The translations under genes were made by a program, and so were the position numbers. DNA of 64,000 nucleotides from Triglochin maritima. Lineage: Eukaryota; Streptophyta; Magnoliopsida; Alismatales; Juncaginaceae. Positions 13,116 through 23,222 of this stretch are shown here, one piece after another. Position 1 is the first letter of the stretch, and every line of letters begins with the position of its first letter. A model generated the notes under the pieces. That model did no database searches and had not been told where the DNA came from. It saw only the letters and a list, made by a program, of their open reading frames with translations. The stretch lies in the NCBI GenBank assembly GCA_963682175.1, contig OY821775.1:11690501-11754500 (forward strand), read 5' to 3'.

Positions 13116-13266
13116 AAGAGTATTGATTATTTATACATGTCCTTGTATTGATAATTTAACCCAACACCAAATGTCATTGTATTGATAAATCATTCAAATA
13201 GTCTATGTAATTTTAACATGTATACATGTATAACTTTGTAAAAAAAATTAAAACATCCAGAGTCGT

Positions 13267-16200
13267 TTATTGTTGATCGCACATCCCAGAGTCTTCGAGT
13301 AAGAAATTGGCCAAATCGCCTCTAAAACGGTGAATAACCTTGCTCTGCTTCGGCTGAGTCGGATCAGCATTCTCCATCAAACGCTTGATCCAGTACAAAA
13401 CGTATGGCCCGCAGTCGTTACTCCCCGCTAGCTGTCGTTGGCTACCCTTCCTGTCAACTCTCAGTGGCCATTCGACCGCCAAAAACCCTCGCCAGAATCC
13501 CGCTATCTTAGACGCGGTGCATTCATGAGTTCCGACTAAAAGGTTAGGATTTTCACCTCTTTTAAGCGTGCGGGAGAGGCTGTTGTACTGAATGAACTCC
13601 GATCGAGGTCCGTGGGCAACGAACAGAGTCCAGTGGCCGGACAAACAGCATGGCTGTGCGATGACGACTTCCTCCACATTAAGTCCTTCCATTTTTGGGA
13701 GTAAATAATCTCTCTTTATATCTTCTCCCTGTCCCTCCACAATCATTTCCGATTCGAAGGATGATAAGCAGACCACCTTTTGTTGCCCTCCTCTTCTGAC
13801 GAGTACCTCAATTAGGCCGTCAAGCGTTTCGTTGGTGATTTCTGTGCCTCGCGAAATTATTTCCTTGAGATCACCCCTGCTGATAATGCTGAGAACCCCC
13901 CTCCAGATAATATCTTTTGCTTCTCGCTCGGGGGCCGTTGCATTCAATAAACGATGTACCTCATCATTGGTCAGCGTTCTCAAGGCGGTATCATCCACAT
14001 CTGGCCTCGTGGACGAAACAAGGGCGGCCAGTTCATCTTTCGCTTTTTCTTCACTGGCTTCTTCGGGCCCTTTTGTTTTTGTGGTGGCTTCTTCGGCCTC
14101 CTTTATTTGTTCTTGTTTTTCTGCGGCAATCTTCTGTGCCTCATCTTGGCCAGATTTGCTTTGCGCTTCGTGTATGTGTTCTGTGCGCAAGCGTGGTTTA
14201 AAGGTCCGCATTTTTTTGGGGTGCAAAAGCGGAAGCGCAACCCCAGCCTTCCTCTTTCTTTCCTCCTGTCTCCTCATAACTTCCTCCTTTTCTTCCTCCT
14301 CCTCCCTCTTATTTCTCTCTTCCTCCTCCCTCTTTTCCCTCTCTTCCCTCTCCTCCTCCTCCCTCTTATTTCTCTCTTCCTCCTCCCTCTTTTCCCTCTC
14401 TTCCCTCTCCACCGCCTCCCTCTTATTTCTCTCTTCCTCCTCCCTCTTTTCCCTCTCTTCCCTCTCCACCGCCTCCCTCTTATTTCTCTCTTCCTCCTCC
14501 GCCTCCCTCTTATTTCTCTCTTCCTCCTCCCTCTCTTCCCTCTCTTCCCTCTCCTCCGCCTCCCTCTTATTTCTCTCTTCCTCCTCCCTCTTTTCCCTCT
14601 CTTCCTCCTCCCCACGGACTCTCAGCTCACGACACTCTTCTTGAGAGATCCGCAGTTCTTCCTCCAGGTTGTTAATTTTAACGGTCGCCTCCCTAAGTGC
14701 TGCTTCGGCTCGCAGCCATTTCGTCTTCACCTCACTAAGTTCCAACTCTTGTAGCAGTGGGTCACATGGAATGCTGCATTCACTGAGTTGTATCCTTGGT
14801 AGAGTGGATGTTGAAGGTGTTTCCTTCGAGGCGACCGTTGCTTCTGCAGGAGTTGAAGGTGTTTCCTTCGCTGCGGGAGTTGCTGCTGCAGGAGGAAATT
14901 GATCCTCTGACAACAGTGAATGCTCCCGTGCACTGAGTTTTGGGGTGCCCTTCAACTCAAATTGGCCCGAGTATATCCGGGACAAGTTGATGCCTCGATC
15001 TTCCCATTTTCTAAGGATTTGGCGTCTGCTAAACATTTCGGTCCAACACTTGAACCGTGGAAATGCTGACCGGGGATCCCCCAATTTGAACTTCTCGCAA
15101 AGCCACACCTGAAAACAGGAATAAGTTAAAAAACAGAAACATAACATCCCCAGGACAGTCTCATAACGTTAATCACTAATTCCGGACAGACACAACTCTT
15201 ATTCCGGACAGACACAACTCTTATTCCGGACAGACACAACTCTTATTCCGGACAGACAAAGACGTATTCCGGACATACAAATTACTTATTCCGGACAGAC
15301 ACAAGACGTATTCCGGACACATACAGGACTATTCCGGACTGGCAACACACTTATTCCGGACAGGCAACACACTTATTCCGGACAGAGACAACACTATTGA
15401 GGACAGACACAAAACTTATCCCGGACAGACACAAGACTTATTCCGGACAGAGACAACACTATTCAGGACAGACACAAGACTTATCCCGGACAGACACAAG
15501 ACGTATTCCGGACAGACAAGACAATCATTCCAGACACATACAGGACTATTCCGGACAGGCAACACACTTATTCCGGACATAAACCAACACTATTCCGGAC
15601 TGACACAACACTCATTCCGGACTACCACAAGACACTTATTCCGGAAAACCTCAAGACACTTTTTCCGGACAGAGACAACACTATTCAGGACAGACAGAAG
15701 ACGTATTCCGGACAGACACAAGACGTATTCCGGACAAGCAAGACAGTCATTTCGGACACATACAGGACTATTCCGGACAGGCAACACACTTATTCCGGAC
15801 ATAAACCGACACTATTCCGGACTGACACAACACTCATTCCGGACCAAGATGCTTACTTGTAATACGGCAACGCAACCAGACACGTAGCCCTGCTTCATAG
15901 AGAAGTTCGCTGACGATCTCCTCCTCGAGAGGTCCCGTTGGGCTTCCTCCAGGCCTTCAACCAAGAAAGTGTGAACCGCATTTGCCCACGCATATCTCTT
16001 GAGGCGCTTGAGGTTCTTAAGGTGTTTCGTGTACCACGCTTTAGTTCGCAGTGATCCATCGAAGAACAAAAAATGATTGAAAATCATAGAAATAAGGAGT
16101 CGGACGTGCTCCTCCTCCTCGCCCATCTTGCTCGTGGCGGTAAGATGACCCAGTAGCTGGGTGTTGTCGAGGTTAACCCCGTCACGTTTCGCTACGTACA

Positions 16201-16625
16201 TGGCATCCATATCCACTCTCTGCCCATGTACTCTTAGTCCAAGTAGAAGGGCGACGTCTTCTACCGTAAATGGGACCACCCCAGTGGCTATTCTCAGACC
16301 GACTTCATTGGCGTCGAAGTGTTCGACGAACCAACCCAGTATCTCGTTGTCAGTTGTGACGTGAGGAAAGCTGAGGAAGTGACCGAAAGGCGTCCGTTGG
16401 AAGACATTTTTCTCCTCCTCCTTCATCCGGTCGAACTGCTTGTGAAGGGCCGCGAAACCGCACTTGGTTTCGCGGAAGTAGTACGTGCTTCCCTTAAACC
16501 ACACAAAAAAATTGTTAGAGGCCAATAATGAACCTTAAAATGAACCAGAAAGAACATGGTTGACAAAACACCTGCGCGGCTACAATTTCAGGAGCAATGG
16601 AGGTTTCAGGTAGAGAAGGATCCAT
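13267..16625 (-). CDS. Plant mobile domain - coiled coil - Ulp1-type cysteine protease, three exons
   Basis: Minus-strand exons 16625-16572, 16492-15857 and 15108-13267 join in frame through GT-AG introns (843 codons). Residues 19-230 resemble the plant mobile domain of transposon passenger proteins (FGHFLSFPHV, VPFTVEDVALLLGLRV). Residues about 370-507 are a Glu/Arg/Lys-rich predicted coiled coil coded by tandem DNA repeats. The C-terminus is a C48 Ulp1 (SUMO protease) fold with GHWTLF (His about 722) and NDCGPYVLYW (Cys about 796, preceded by the QLAGSNDCG oxyanion region). The usual acidic triad residue in the YDSL-type motif is Asn here (QYNSL, about 739), so activity is uncertain. The 748-bp second intron is packed with the 22-bp array. 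PMD-Ulp1 fusions carried by MULEs are known, and a SUMO/ubiquitin-like target is inferred from the family only. The first small exon is the least certain part. Confidence 0.82.
14275..14625 (-). repeat. Tandem repeat coding the Glu/Arg coiled coil
   Basis: Inside the Ulp1 gene, plus-strand blocks such as CTCTTATTTCTCTCTTCCTC recur about seven times with variable spacers (CACCGCC or CCTCC). They code minus-strand EEERNKREA, EREEREKRE-type units. The reading frame is preserved in every unit, so copy number varies without frame loss. Confidence 0.9.
15175..15848 (-). repeat. 22-bp CCGG array filling intron 2 of the PMD-Ulp1 gene
   Basis: About thirty units with core TTATTCCGGACAGACACAA on the plus strand, period 22 bp with occasional longer units, occupy most of the intron between 15109 and 15856. 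Minor variants (TATCCCGGACA, TATTCAGGACA, CATTCCAGACA) show point decay. In the gene's sense the core reads TGTCCGGAATAA, the same sense as the main array on the plus strand. Confidence 0.93.
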
Positions 16626-16779
16626 TTTCGCCTTGTCTTGGTTTTCGTTACTGGAATGGAAAGGTTTTGGAGCAATGAAGGTTTTGGATGAGCGTATGGA
16701 AAGGAACTCCGGGTGAAATGGGGAAAGTTACTCGAATGCTGTACCGCCGCTACTGATGTACGTGAAGTCGAACCGTCTA

Positions 16780-16875
16780 ATCGTGATTTAGGGAAATGAA
16801 CCGTCGCACGGAAATGAACCGTCGCACCCAACAAATCGTGATTTAGGGAAATGAACCGTCGCACCCAACAATTCG
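16780..16875. repeat. Short direct repeats near the right side of the MULE region
   Basis: The block GGAAATGAACCGTCGCAC occurs three times (about 16791, 16809 and 16848), twice preceded by ATCGTGATTTAG. It lies upstream of the PMD-Ulp1 start and could be part of its promoter or of a subterminal repeat. Confidence 0.8.
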
Positions 16876-17000
16876 TATACATTTCCCCGCGCAGAGGTTT
16901 TGGTTGACTGGACGCACACCTGGCAGCTGACGTGTTATTCCACGTAGGACGCGTCACGGACGCTCGCGTCCGTATATAACTACTCAAGCAGGATGTCATA

Positions 17001-18161
17001 TGCTTGTTTTGACTATGTATTGCTCTGATCGAGTCGGTACGAACAAAACTCTATCAGCTTGTGTGGAGAATTGAGAGTGATTGGATATGCATGGTTTGAT
17101 CAGAATTGATTGATGAGTGTTGCTCCAGGTCTGACCATGACTATTAAAGTCCACTGGATTTAATAGATTGACGTTGATGTTGAAAGCTGGAGTGGAACGA
17201 TGATGTGGAAAAATATTTGTGCCCAATGTCTTTTTTTTTGAAAACTATTGTGCCCAATGTCTTCGTTGCAAAGGAATGCATGTTTTACGAAAGCACAGGT
17301 TGGTTTGAAAAGATTCGAATCCATAACTTTCCAATAATAATAATAATAAAGGTCCCTCCATGTCCGTGGTTGAAGAAGTTAGTAGGTCGTTGGTGGGAAT
17401 TTCTTGGTCAATAGTTTATTTATAAATAGTAATAAACATCTCACATCGGATATAGAGAAATGTTAGAAATCTAAATCTGGATTTTCTTAGATTACAAATT
17501 ATTAATGTTTTGGTTGGATAAAGACTTGAGGAGAAAGAAAAATGAAAAGAAATGTGGTAACAAAAATACAATTCAAATTTCTCTCCAATTTTGAAGAAAA
17601 TGGAAAAAAGTGAATCAATAATTTTTCAGTAATCGAAATACCATCACCAAAATCTTAATTTGCTACCCATAAATTCTCATTCCGTCTTCTATCGTCCTAC
17701 ATTCTCTTCTTCCCCACTTAGATGTTCTTTCATACTCATCATCTCAGTTAACACCCTATTGGATTAGTTTGCACTGATCGAGGTGAGCTTTGTTAACACT
17801 ACAATACATATAATGTTGTTTTTACATAAGATTTTTTTCTATTTTACGTGAAAATATCTAACAAATGTTGATAGTTGTGTTCAGTTTGGAAAATATCGAA
17901 CATCTAAAAGTTTAACATGATAGTATAGTTTTTTAGTTTTTTTTTCTGCTGGGCTTACTTTACAAAATTCAGGCGCTTTACCAGACATTTTCGTGGTGTT
18001 TGTACTGAGAAAATGAGGAAAACGTAGGCAGAAATATTATTTTAAGAGATGAGACGAAATATGTATTAAATGAATTGTTAAGGGCAAAAATGTAATTGTT
18101 GGGACGATTTAAGTAGTTTTCCGGCGACGAATAGTAGCCCCCAAAATTTACCTAAATTTTT
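17001..18161. other. Intergenic AT-rich region, no gene seen
   Basis: No convincing coding frame. The phrase GTGCCCAATGTCTT occurs twice within 40 bases (17219 and 17250). Otherwise unremarkable. Confidence 0.5.
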
Positions 18162-18169
18162 TGTTCAGG

Positions 18170-18370
18170 TAGGGGAGAGCTTCGGTCTGGACCCGGACCA
18201 GACCGAATTTTTGTAGGGATTTTTATGTTTTGGACCGGGACCGGACCGAAACCTGAATCCCTCACGAGGTCCGGACCGAAACCCGGACCGGTTGGTTTCG
18301 GTCTGGACCGAACCCAGACTGATCAGTCCGGTCCAAAAACCCGGACCGGACCGAAAATTACTCTCCCCTA
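18170..18370. mobile_element. Small hAT-type MITE (201 bp)
   Basis: It begins TAGGGGAGAG and ends CTCTCCCCTA, perfect 10-bp terminal inverted repeats. The interior is rich in self-complementary GGACCGGACCGAAA/TTTCGGTCTGGACC motifs typical of hAT-like miniature elements. The flanks TGTTCAGG (18162-18169) and GTTACAGG (18371-18378) look like a decayed 8-bp target duplication (GTT.CAGG shared). Confidence 0.75.
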
Positions 18371-18484
18371 GTTACAGGTATATAATTTATAATTAATATA
18401 TCTATATGACTATATTACATAATTTAATTATTAAATCGTAAACCGTATATACACCCGCATCGCATCCGTATTCCATATGTGTCG

Positions 18485-19226
18485 TGTAACGCCCCGAGCC
18501 CGGACAACTGCTCACCCGCCCGAACCCGGTGCGTTAAGATACGATCCACGATCCTGACCGTTGCGCACTCTGATATTTAAATCCATCTGATAGGCCCATA
18601 ATTAATCTGAAAAATATAATCGACAAATTGTAAGCTCGACAGCCCGCAAGTTCCAACCGTCAATCAATCAGAATCATAATCATATGGAAAATAATACGGA
18701 ATATGACATTCAGTCAATAAGCACAATTAAGAGACATGCATCACAAATAAAATACATGCATAACAAGTTGGAACCCCCATTCGGATTCGACCACATCATG
18801 TGCTTCTGAAATCTATCAATCAGTCAGACGCACACCTGGTAGCTCCACACTAACGACAGACATCCCTTTCCTCTCTCGGGTGACTCCACGCTGTCCGTTA
18901 GGCAGCTCTTTCCTAAGTGGCTCAGCTAGAAATATATATACAGTCACAGGACATGTGAACCGAAACACCACCATGCAATAATATGCATATCAATGAAATC
19001 AACATCGATACTCAGCATGCATGCAACTACGAATATCAAGAGAGACAGACATGATATGAAACTGAAGAATAACGAATCAGTACTTGCCTCAAAATCTCCA
19101 TCTTTTTCTTCTTTATATTTTCTCAAAATTTCATCTTCTCCTAAAACCACACAATCATCCAATAATCTTAATTAGCCCGTTAAGATATTTAATTATTATC
19201 TCAATTAAAAAATTCAAGATATTACA
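18485..19226. mobile_element. Solo LTR (742 bp) of an unclassified LTR retrotransposon
   Basis: It starts TGTAACGCCCCGA and ends GATATTACA, so it has TG...CA ends with TGTAA/TTACA inverted termini. The flanking 5-mers are TGTCG and CGTCG (four of five identical), a slightly decayed target duplication. The TGTAACGCCCC start is common among plant Ty3/gypsy LTRs. No internal region accompanies it, which fits LTR-LTR recombination. Confidence 0.75.
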
Positions 19227-19231
19227 CGTCG

Positions 19232-19575
19232 GATGTGCTGCTACGAATATGCATCTCGCGTTTCTTAACTTTGGAGACAAGTCTTCTAGCAATAATTTTA
19301 TAAAAGGTATTCAGTAAGCTGATTGGACGTCAATCACTAACCAGCATGGGGGAATTGAGCTTGGGAATAAGACAAAGTGTGCGTGTGTGATTTATCAAAG
19401 TAGGGACTTCCTTCGTCTGAAAGAAATCCTCCACATAGCGTATCATAACATGTTAAATTGTTGGCCAGAAGTGTTGATAGAATAAGGCATTAATACCATT
19501 AGATGGATTAATTGAAAAATTGGCTAATTTGATTTCATACTCTGCTGGAATAACACTAAGAGTAGAATCATAAGG
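19232..19575 (-). pseudogene. L1-type LINE reverse transcriptase fragment
   Basis: The minus strand codes recognisable RT blocks: NGINALFYQHFW, then after a frameshift LCLIPKLNSP, RPISLLNTFYKII and a trailing RLVSKVKKR. These match the conserved L1 RT order (..LIPK..RPISL.N..YKII..). One stop replaces the residue before RPISL. No endonuclease domain or tail is present. It abuts the left edge of the duplicated channel gene. Confidence 0.8.
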
Positions 19576-19590
19576 CATTGTGCTAGTCTC

Positions 19591-20384
19591 CGAACCTTCC
19601 TCTTCGTCTCCGACGACCTCCGAACCCTACAACCGTCCAAGTCTTTCCCCTGGCTGGGTCAGAGGTTTGTTTGCTGTTTGGATGCTGGATTTGGGACTCG
19701 CGTTGACTTGCTTTTACTTGGAGGTCGTTGTTGGAGTAGTTTTTTTTGTTTTTGGTTTTGAGTTTTGATGATTGGGGTTTTGAAGGATTAGTTGGATGAG
19801 AGCGTGCTTGGTAGGAGTTTAAGTGCTAAATTTGGAAAATCGAACCGATAAAAAATGGCGAATTGGAGTTTAAGGTATGGTCTGTTGTGTAAGTAGAGCT
19901 TTGTTGTACTTTTTTTCTTTTTTTTGAGTTTTGAGTTTTGAAGGATTACTTGGACGAGTGCTAAATTTGGCAAATCTAACAGATAAAAAATGGCAAATTG
20001 AGTATAGGGTATGGCCTGTTGTGTTAGATGGCTAATATTGGAAGTCAAGTATTAAATATTAAATAAATATAAAAGTACCGGGCCCGCATGCTGGGTCCGG
20101 CCCGGTACCCAGGTCTAGGATATAGGTTTCTATGTATTGGAGTTGGATCGTTTTTTTGTAAAGGTGGATTCTTTAATGGGTTTTTTTTTTCAGAAATAAA
20201 ACCACCTTGTTTTATTAATTTCTTTTATCCCCTAAGCAGGCATATCCCATTTTTATTTCTATTCATGCTAACCTTGATTCGTTATTGTATGTTTACATCT
20301 AATAGCATGCTTGTTAAATGTACGATTAGTTTATTAGGTTAACTTCTTTATAATTTAAATCGTGTTAAATTTCATTACATTCAG
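19591..20384 (+). pseudogene. Truncated 5' UTR and leader intron of channel-gene copy 1
   Basis: From CCGAACCTTCC onwards this matches 53779-56443 of copy 2. It keeps the UTR exon and its AG|GTTTGT donor (after 19664) and the acceptor CATTCAG ending at 20384. Compared with copy 2 it lacks about 30 bp just after the donor and about 1.84 kb of repeat-rich intron (junction near 20033). The copy-2 promoter sequence upstream of the UTR is absent. Confidence 0.85.
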
Positions 20385-21714
20385 GTTTTGCTATTGAGAT
20401 ATTCTGCAGTCTTGAATCCAAATGTTATTCGGAAAAGGTAAACAAGATGACATAATAATGACATCTAAAGGAAGATCTGAAAAGGGGTTGGAAGTGGTTA
20501 AAAACTTTTTTCATCATCAATTTCCAAAAGATGCCTCAGTGGAGTCTGTGTCAAGAAAAAGAGTTCTTGATCCTCAGGGACCATTCCTTCAGAGGTGGAA
20601 CAAGATCTTTGTTTTGGCATGTGTATTTGCAGTATCCATTGATCCCTTGTTTTTCTATATCCCTATTATCGAAGGCAGGGATTCTAGTCAATGCCTTGGT
20701 CTGGATAAGAATTTACAAATTACTGCCAGTGTCTTACGCTCCTTCACGGACATCTTCTACGTATTGCATATCATATTTCAGTTTCGTACTGGGTTTAACG
20801 CCCCTCCATCTCGAGTGTTTGGAAGGGGTGTCTTGGTTGAAGATCTCTCAGAAATAGCAATGCGATACTTGTCTTCATACTTCTTAATTGATTTGCTAGC
20901 TGTTCTTCCCCTTCCTCAGGTATTATACTCATCATAGTTTCTATATTTGTAAAACCATGATGATGTTTGTAATATCTATAATATATATTCTAGAAATAAT
21001 ATCTATAATATTATCTTGCCTTAGTTGTTGTTGGTTTTTGAAGTCCAACAGAAATAATTAACCCATCTAGGCACTGGGAGTGTTTTTAAGTTAATTAAAT
21101 TGCATAAAATTTGATTGTCAACATCATTGGACTGTTATCCAAAACAAAATCTTGTAATATGCTTAGGTGTCTTGTCAGTAGGAGCACAACTGAACTGGAT
21201 ACGAATTGGAAATTGGTATAATCCATATGTATTTTGGAATCTGGATACATATACAGGTACAAATTACATACAAATACAAGAAAATGACCATCATATTCTT
21301 AGAAAGAGGAGGCCCACGAGGTAGATTTTGGATTGGTTAAAAAATGCACTAAGAGCACATTTAACAGCGCCCGGGCTACCCCCGGGCGCCCTGCACTCTC
21401 TCTCTGCCACGTCAGCTTCTCTCTCTGCCACGTCAGCTCACCCAACCCACCCAAAAAATCCCCTTATCCATGCCCAGGCTACCCCCACCCACCCTACACT
21501 CTCTTTCATCCACATCATTTCTTAATTAAACAAATTTAATTCTCACACAACATTTAACAAAATACATTATATATAAATCTAATTCTAATTACATTATAAT
21601 TATAATTCACGATATACTTATTATTACTATTAATTAATTAACAATATTAATCACTATTAAACACAAAATTTTGAATATTTGAAATTTGAATATTTGAATT
21701 TCGAAACGCGTGTG

Positions 21715-21860
21715 ACTGCACAGTATACGCGTGATTGCACAGTATACGCGTGAATCAAAAGTAGTCCGCGTGAATCTACAGTATACGTGTGAAACAAAAT
21801 AGTCCGCGTGAATGTACAGTATACGCGTGAAAGAAAAGTAATCCGCGTGATTGCACAGTG
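21715..21860. repeat. CGCGTGAA-type short repeats upstream of the Harbinger ORF
   Basis: Alternating phrases TGCACAGTATACGCGTGA and AGTAGTCCGCGTGAATCTAC recur about seven times with spacings near 20 bp, ending just before a TATA box (CTATATATACC, about 21873). They may be promoter elements or subterminal transposase-binding sites. Confidence 0.8.
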
Positions 21861-21962
21861 TCTAATTTTTTCTCTATATATACCCTACACAAAAATCACC
21901 TTACACCCCATATCTCTTCCACAAAACTCAAAACTCAACTTACATCCCATATTTCTCCCACA

Positions 21963-23222
21963 ATGTCTTCTCCGGAGTACAATCGTTCCCCCCCTCCTCC
22001 ACAATCAAATCCGCATCCACGCTATCCACAACCATATCCCTCACGTCCATTTTACCAACAACCATTCCAACAACCCGACTTCTCCCAGTACGCACCACCA
22101 TTCCCACCACCTGACCAAAACTCACCATTCCCACAATTCTCCCACTACGCATCCCCAGATCAAAACTTACCATTCCCACAATACTCACAATATGCACCAC
22201 CATTCCCTTATAATCAACCGCAGTTCCAGATGTTTGGCCGACCCTTGTCTCAAAATAGCCGCCATAGTATGGCGAACACTGAAGATGAGGGTAACGACGA
22301 CGATGAGTCCCCACCACGACACACCCCCACACCACCATCCCCACCTCCACAGCGTCGTCACCGCAAGCAAGTCCAAACTGCCAAAGCCAATCCGAAGTTG
22401 TGGACCACAGCTGAGGACGAGAGACTTGTCTCTGCATATATGGAAGTCAGTTGCGATGCGGTGACAGGGACAAACCAGAAGTCTACTTCATTGTGGACTA
22501 GGGTGAAACGTGTGTACGACATCTCCGTGGAAGGCACAGGCCTACCCGAAAGGAACGCAGAGTCCTTAAAAGGACGGTGGAGGAGAATCATACCTGCTGT
22601 GAACAAGTGGGTCGGGTGCTTCGATCAGGCATTCCGACGGAAAAGGAGCGGCCAGAATGACGACGATGTTGTCCGACAAGCGCACGTGATCTACGAGCGA
22701 AATCATGGGCCTAGTAAATTTCTTTATTTTGATGCTTGGGTTATGTTGCGTAGGTACCCAAAATGGGAGAGTGTGATCTCCGGAGCTAATGCCGTGCGTG
22801 TTGACTGGGAGTCCCCGGAGTTGCACGATGAAAATAGTCCCCAGTCAGGAAGCCTTGGGAAAAGAAAGAGCACGGACGGCTCGAGGACGCAATCACCCTC
22901 GGATGCAGAAGAGCCGATGCCGGAGTCGTCTACACGCCCAGAAGGTGTGAAGAAGGCTAAGAAAAAGGCTAAGAGTGCATTACGCCCCGAAAGAGACACC
23001 GATGTTAGAGAACTTGCACAACAGATGCGATACACCGCCCAAGTCAGAGAAGATGGTTTCTCTAAGCAAGAGGAGTTAGCGGAAAGGAATTTCCAGAGGC
23101 ATTTAATAAAAAATAAGTTGGACATGCTTCACTCTCTAATGAGGAAGGACAACCCGACGGAGAAGGATCAAAAAGTAATCGATAAACTTCTCGCCTGGGC
23201 AGAAGAGAATGGGTACGTGTAG
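21963..23222 (+). CDS. Harbinger-associated Myb/SANT-like DNA-binding protein (element ORF1), intact
   Basis: A 419-codon single-exon frame. The first about 130 residues are rich in Pro, Gln, Tyr and Phe (repeated QYAPPFP and PFPQ phrases). Residues about 140-235 form a trihelix/SANT-like domain: LWTTAEDERLVSAY..., SLWTRVKRVYD, SLKGRWRRI. A basic region (KKAKKKAKSALRP) and a C-terminal charged helix follow. This is the usual second protein of plant PIF/Harbinger elements, needed with the transposase for movement and often annotated as GST-T3-like or NAM-associated. The ATG at 21963 lies about 90 bp after the TATA box and begins MSSPEYN. An open frame upstream lacks an ATG. No stops interrupt it, suggesting a recent insertion. 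Confidence 0.88.
   Translation: MSSPEYNRSPPPPQSNPHPRYPQPYPSRPFYQQPFQQPDFSQYAPPFPPPDQNSPFPQFSHYASPDQNLPFPQYSQYAPPFPYNQPQFQMFGRPLSQNSRHSMANTEDEGNDDDESPPRHTPTPPSPPPQRRHRKQVQTAKANPKLWTTAEDERLVSAYMEVSCDAVTGTNQKSTSLWTRVKRVYDISVEGTGLPERNAESLKGRWRRIIPAVNKWVGCFDQAFRRKRSGQNDDDVVRQAHVIYERNHGPSKFLYFDAWVMLRRYPKWESVISGANAVRVDWESPELHDENSPQSGSLGKRKSTDGSRTQSPSDAEEPMPESSTRPEGVKKAKKKAKSALRPERDTDVRELAQQMRYTAQVREDGFSKQEELAERNFQRHLIKNKLDMLHSLMRKDNPTEKDQKVIDKLLAWAEENGYV

Larger units (their letters stand above)
8280..17000. mobile_element. Mutator-like element (or cluster) with FAR1-type transposase and PMD-Ulp1 passenger gene
   Basis: The region holds a FAR1/MULE-type transposase gene (plus strand) converging on a plant-mobile-domain/Ulp1 protease gene (minus strand), with four arrays of a shared 22-bp motif between and within them. 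Plant MULEs that carry Ulp1-like proteases (the Kaonashi type) are established knowledge. Boundaries are uncertain. The motif GCGTCACGGACGC occurs near both edges (about 8309 and 16956), but I could not find a convincing long terminal inverted repeat or a 9-bp target duplication. The element may be of the non-TIR MULE class. Confidence 0.6.

Noticed and set aside
13832..14754. Long plus-strand Ser/Leu/Phe-rich frames
   Set aside because: Antisense shadows of the Glu/Arg repeat of the PMD-Ulp1 gene.
15175..15848. CRISPR-like array of short repeats
   Set aside because: Period of 22 bp with near-identical spacers, inside a plant intron, no cas genes; it is a tandem satellite.
21808..22464. Pro/His-rich frame overlapping the Harbinger ORF
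   Set aside because: Alternative-frame shadow of the Pro/Gln-rich N-terminus of the Myb/SANT protein.
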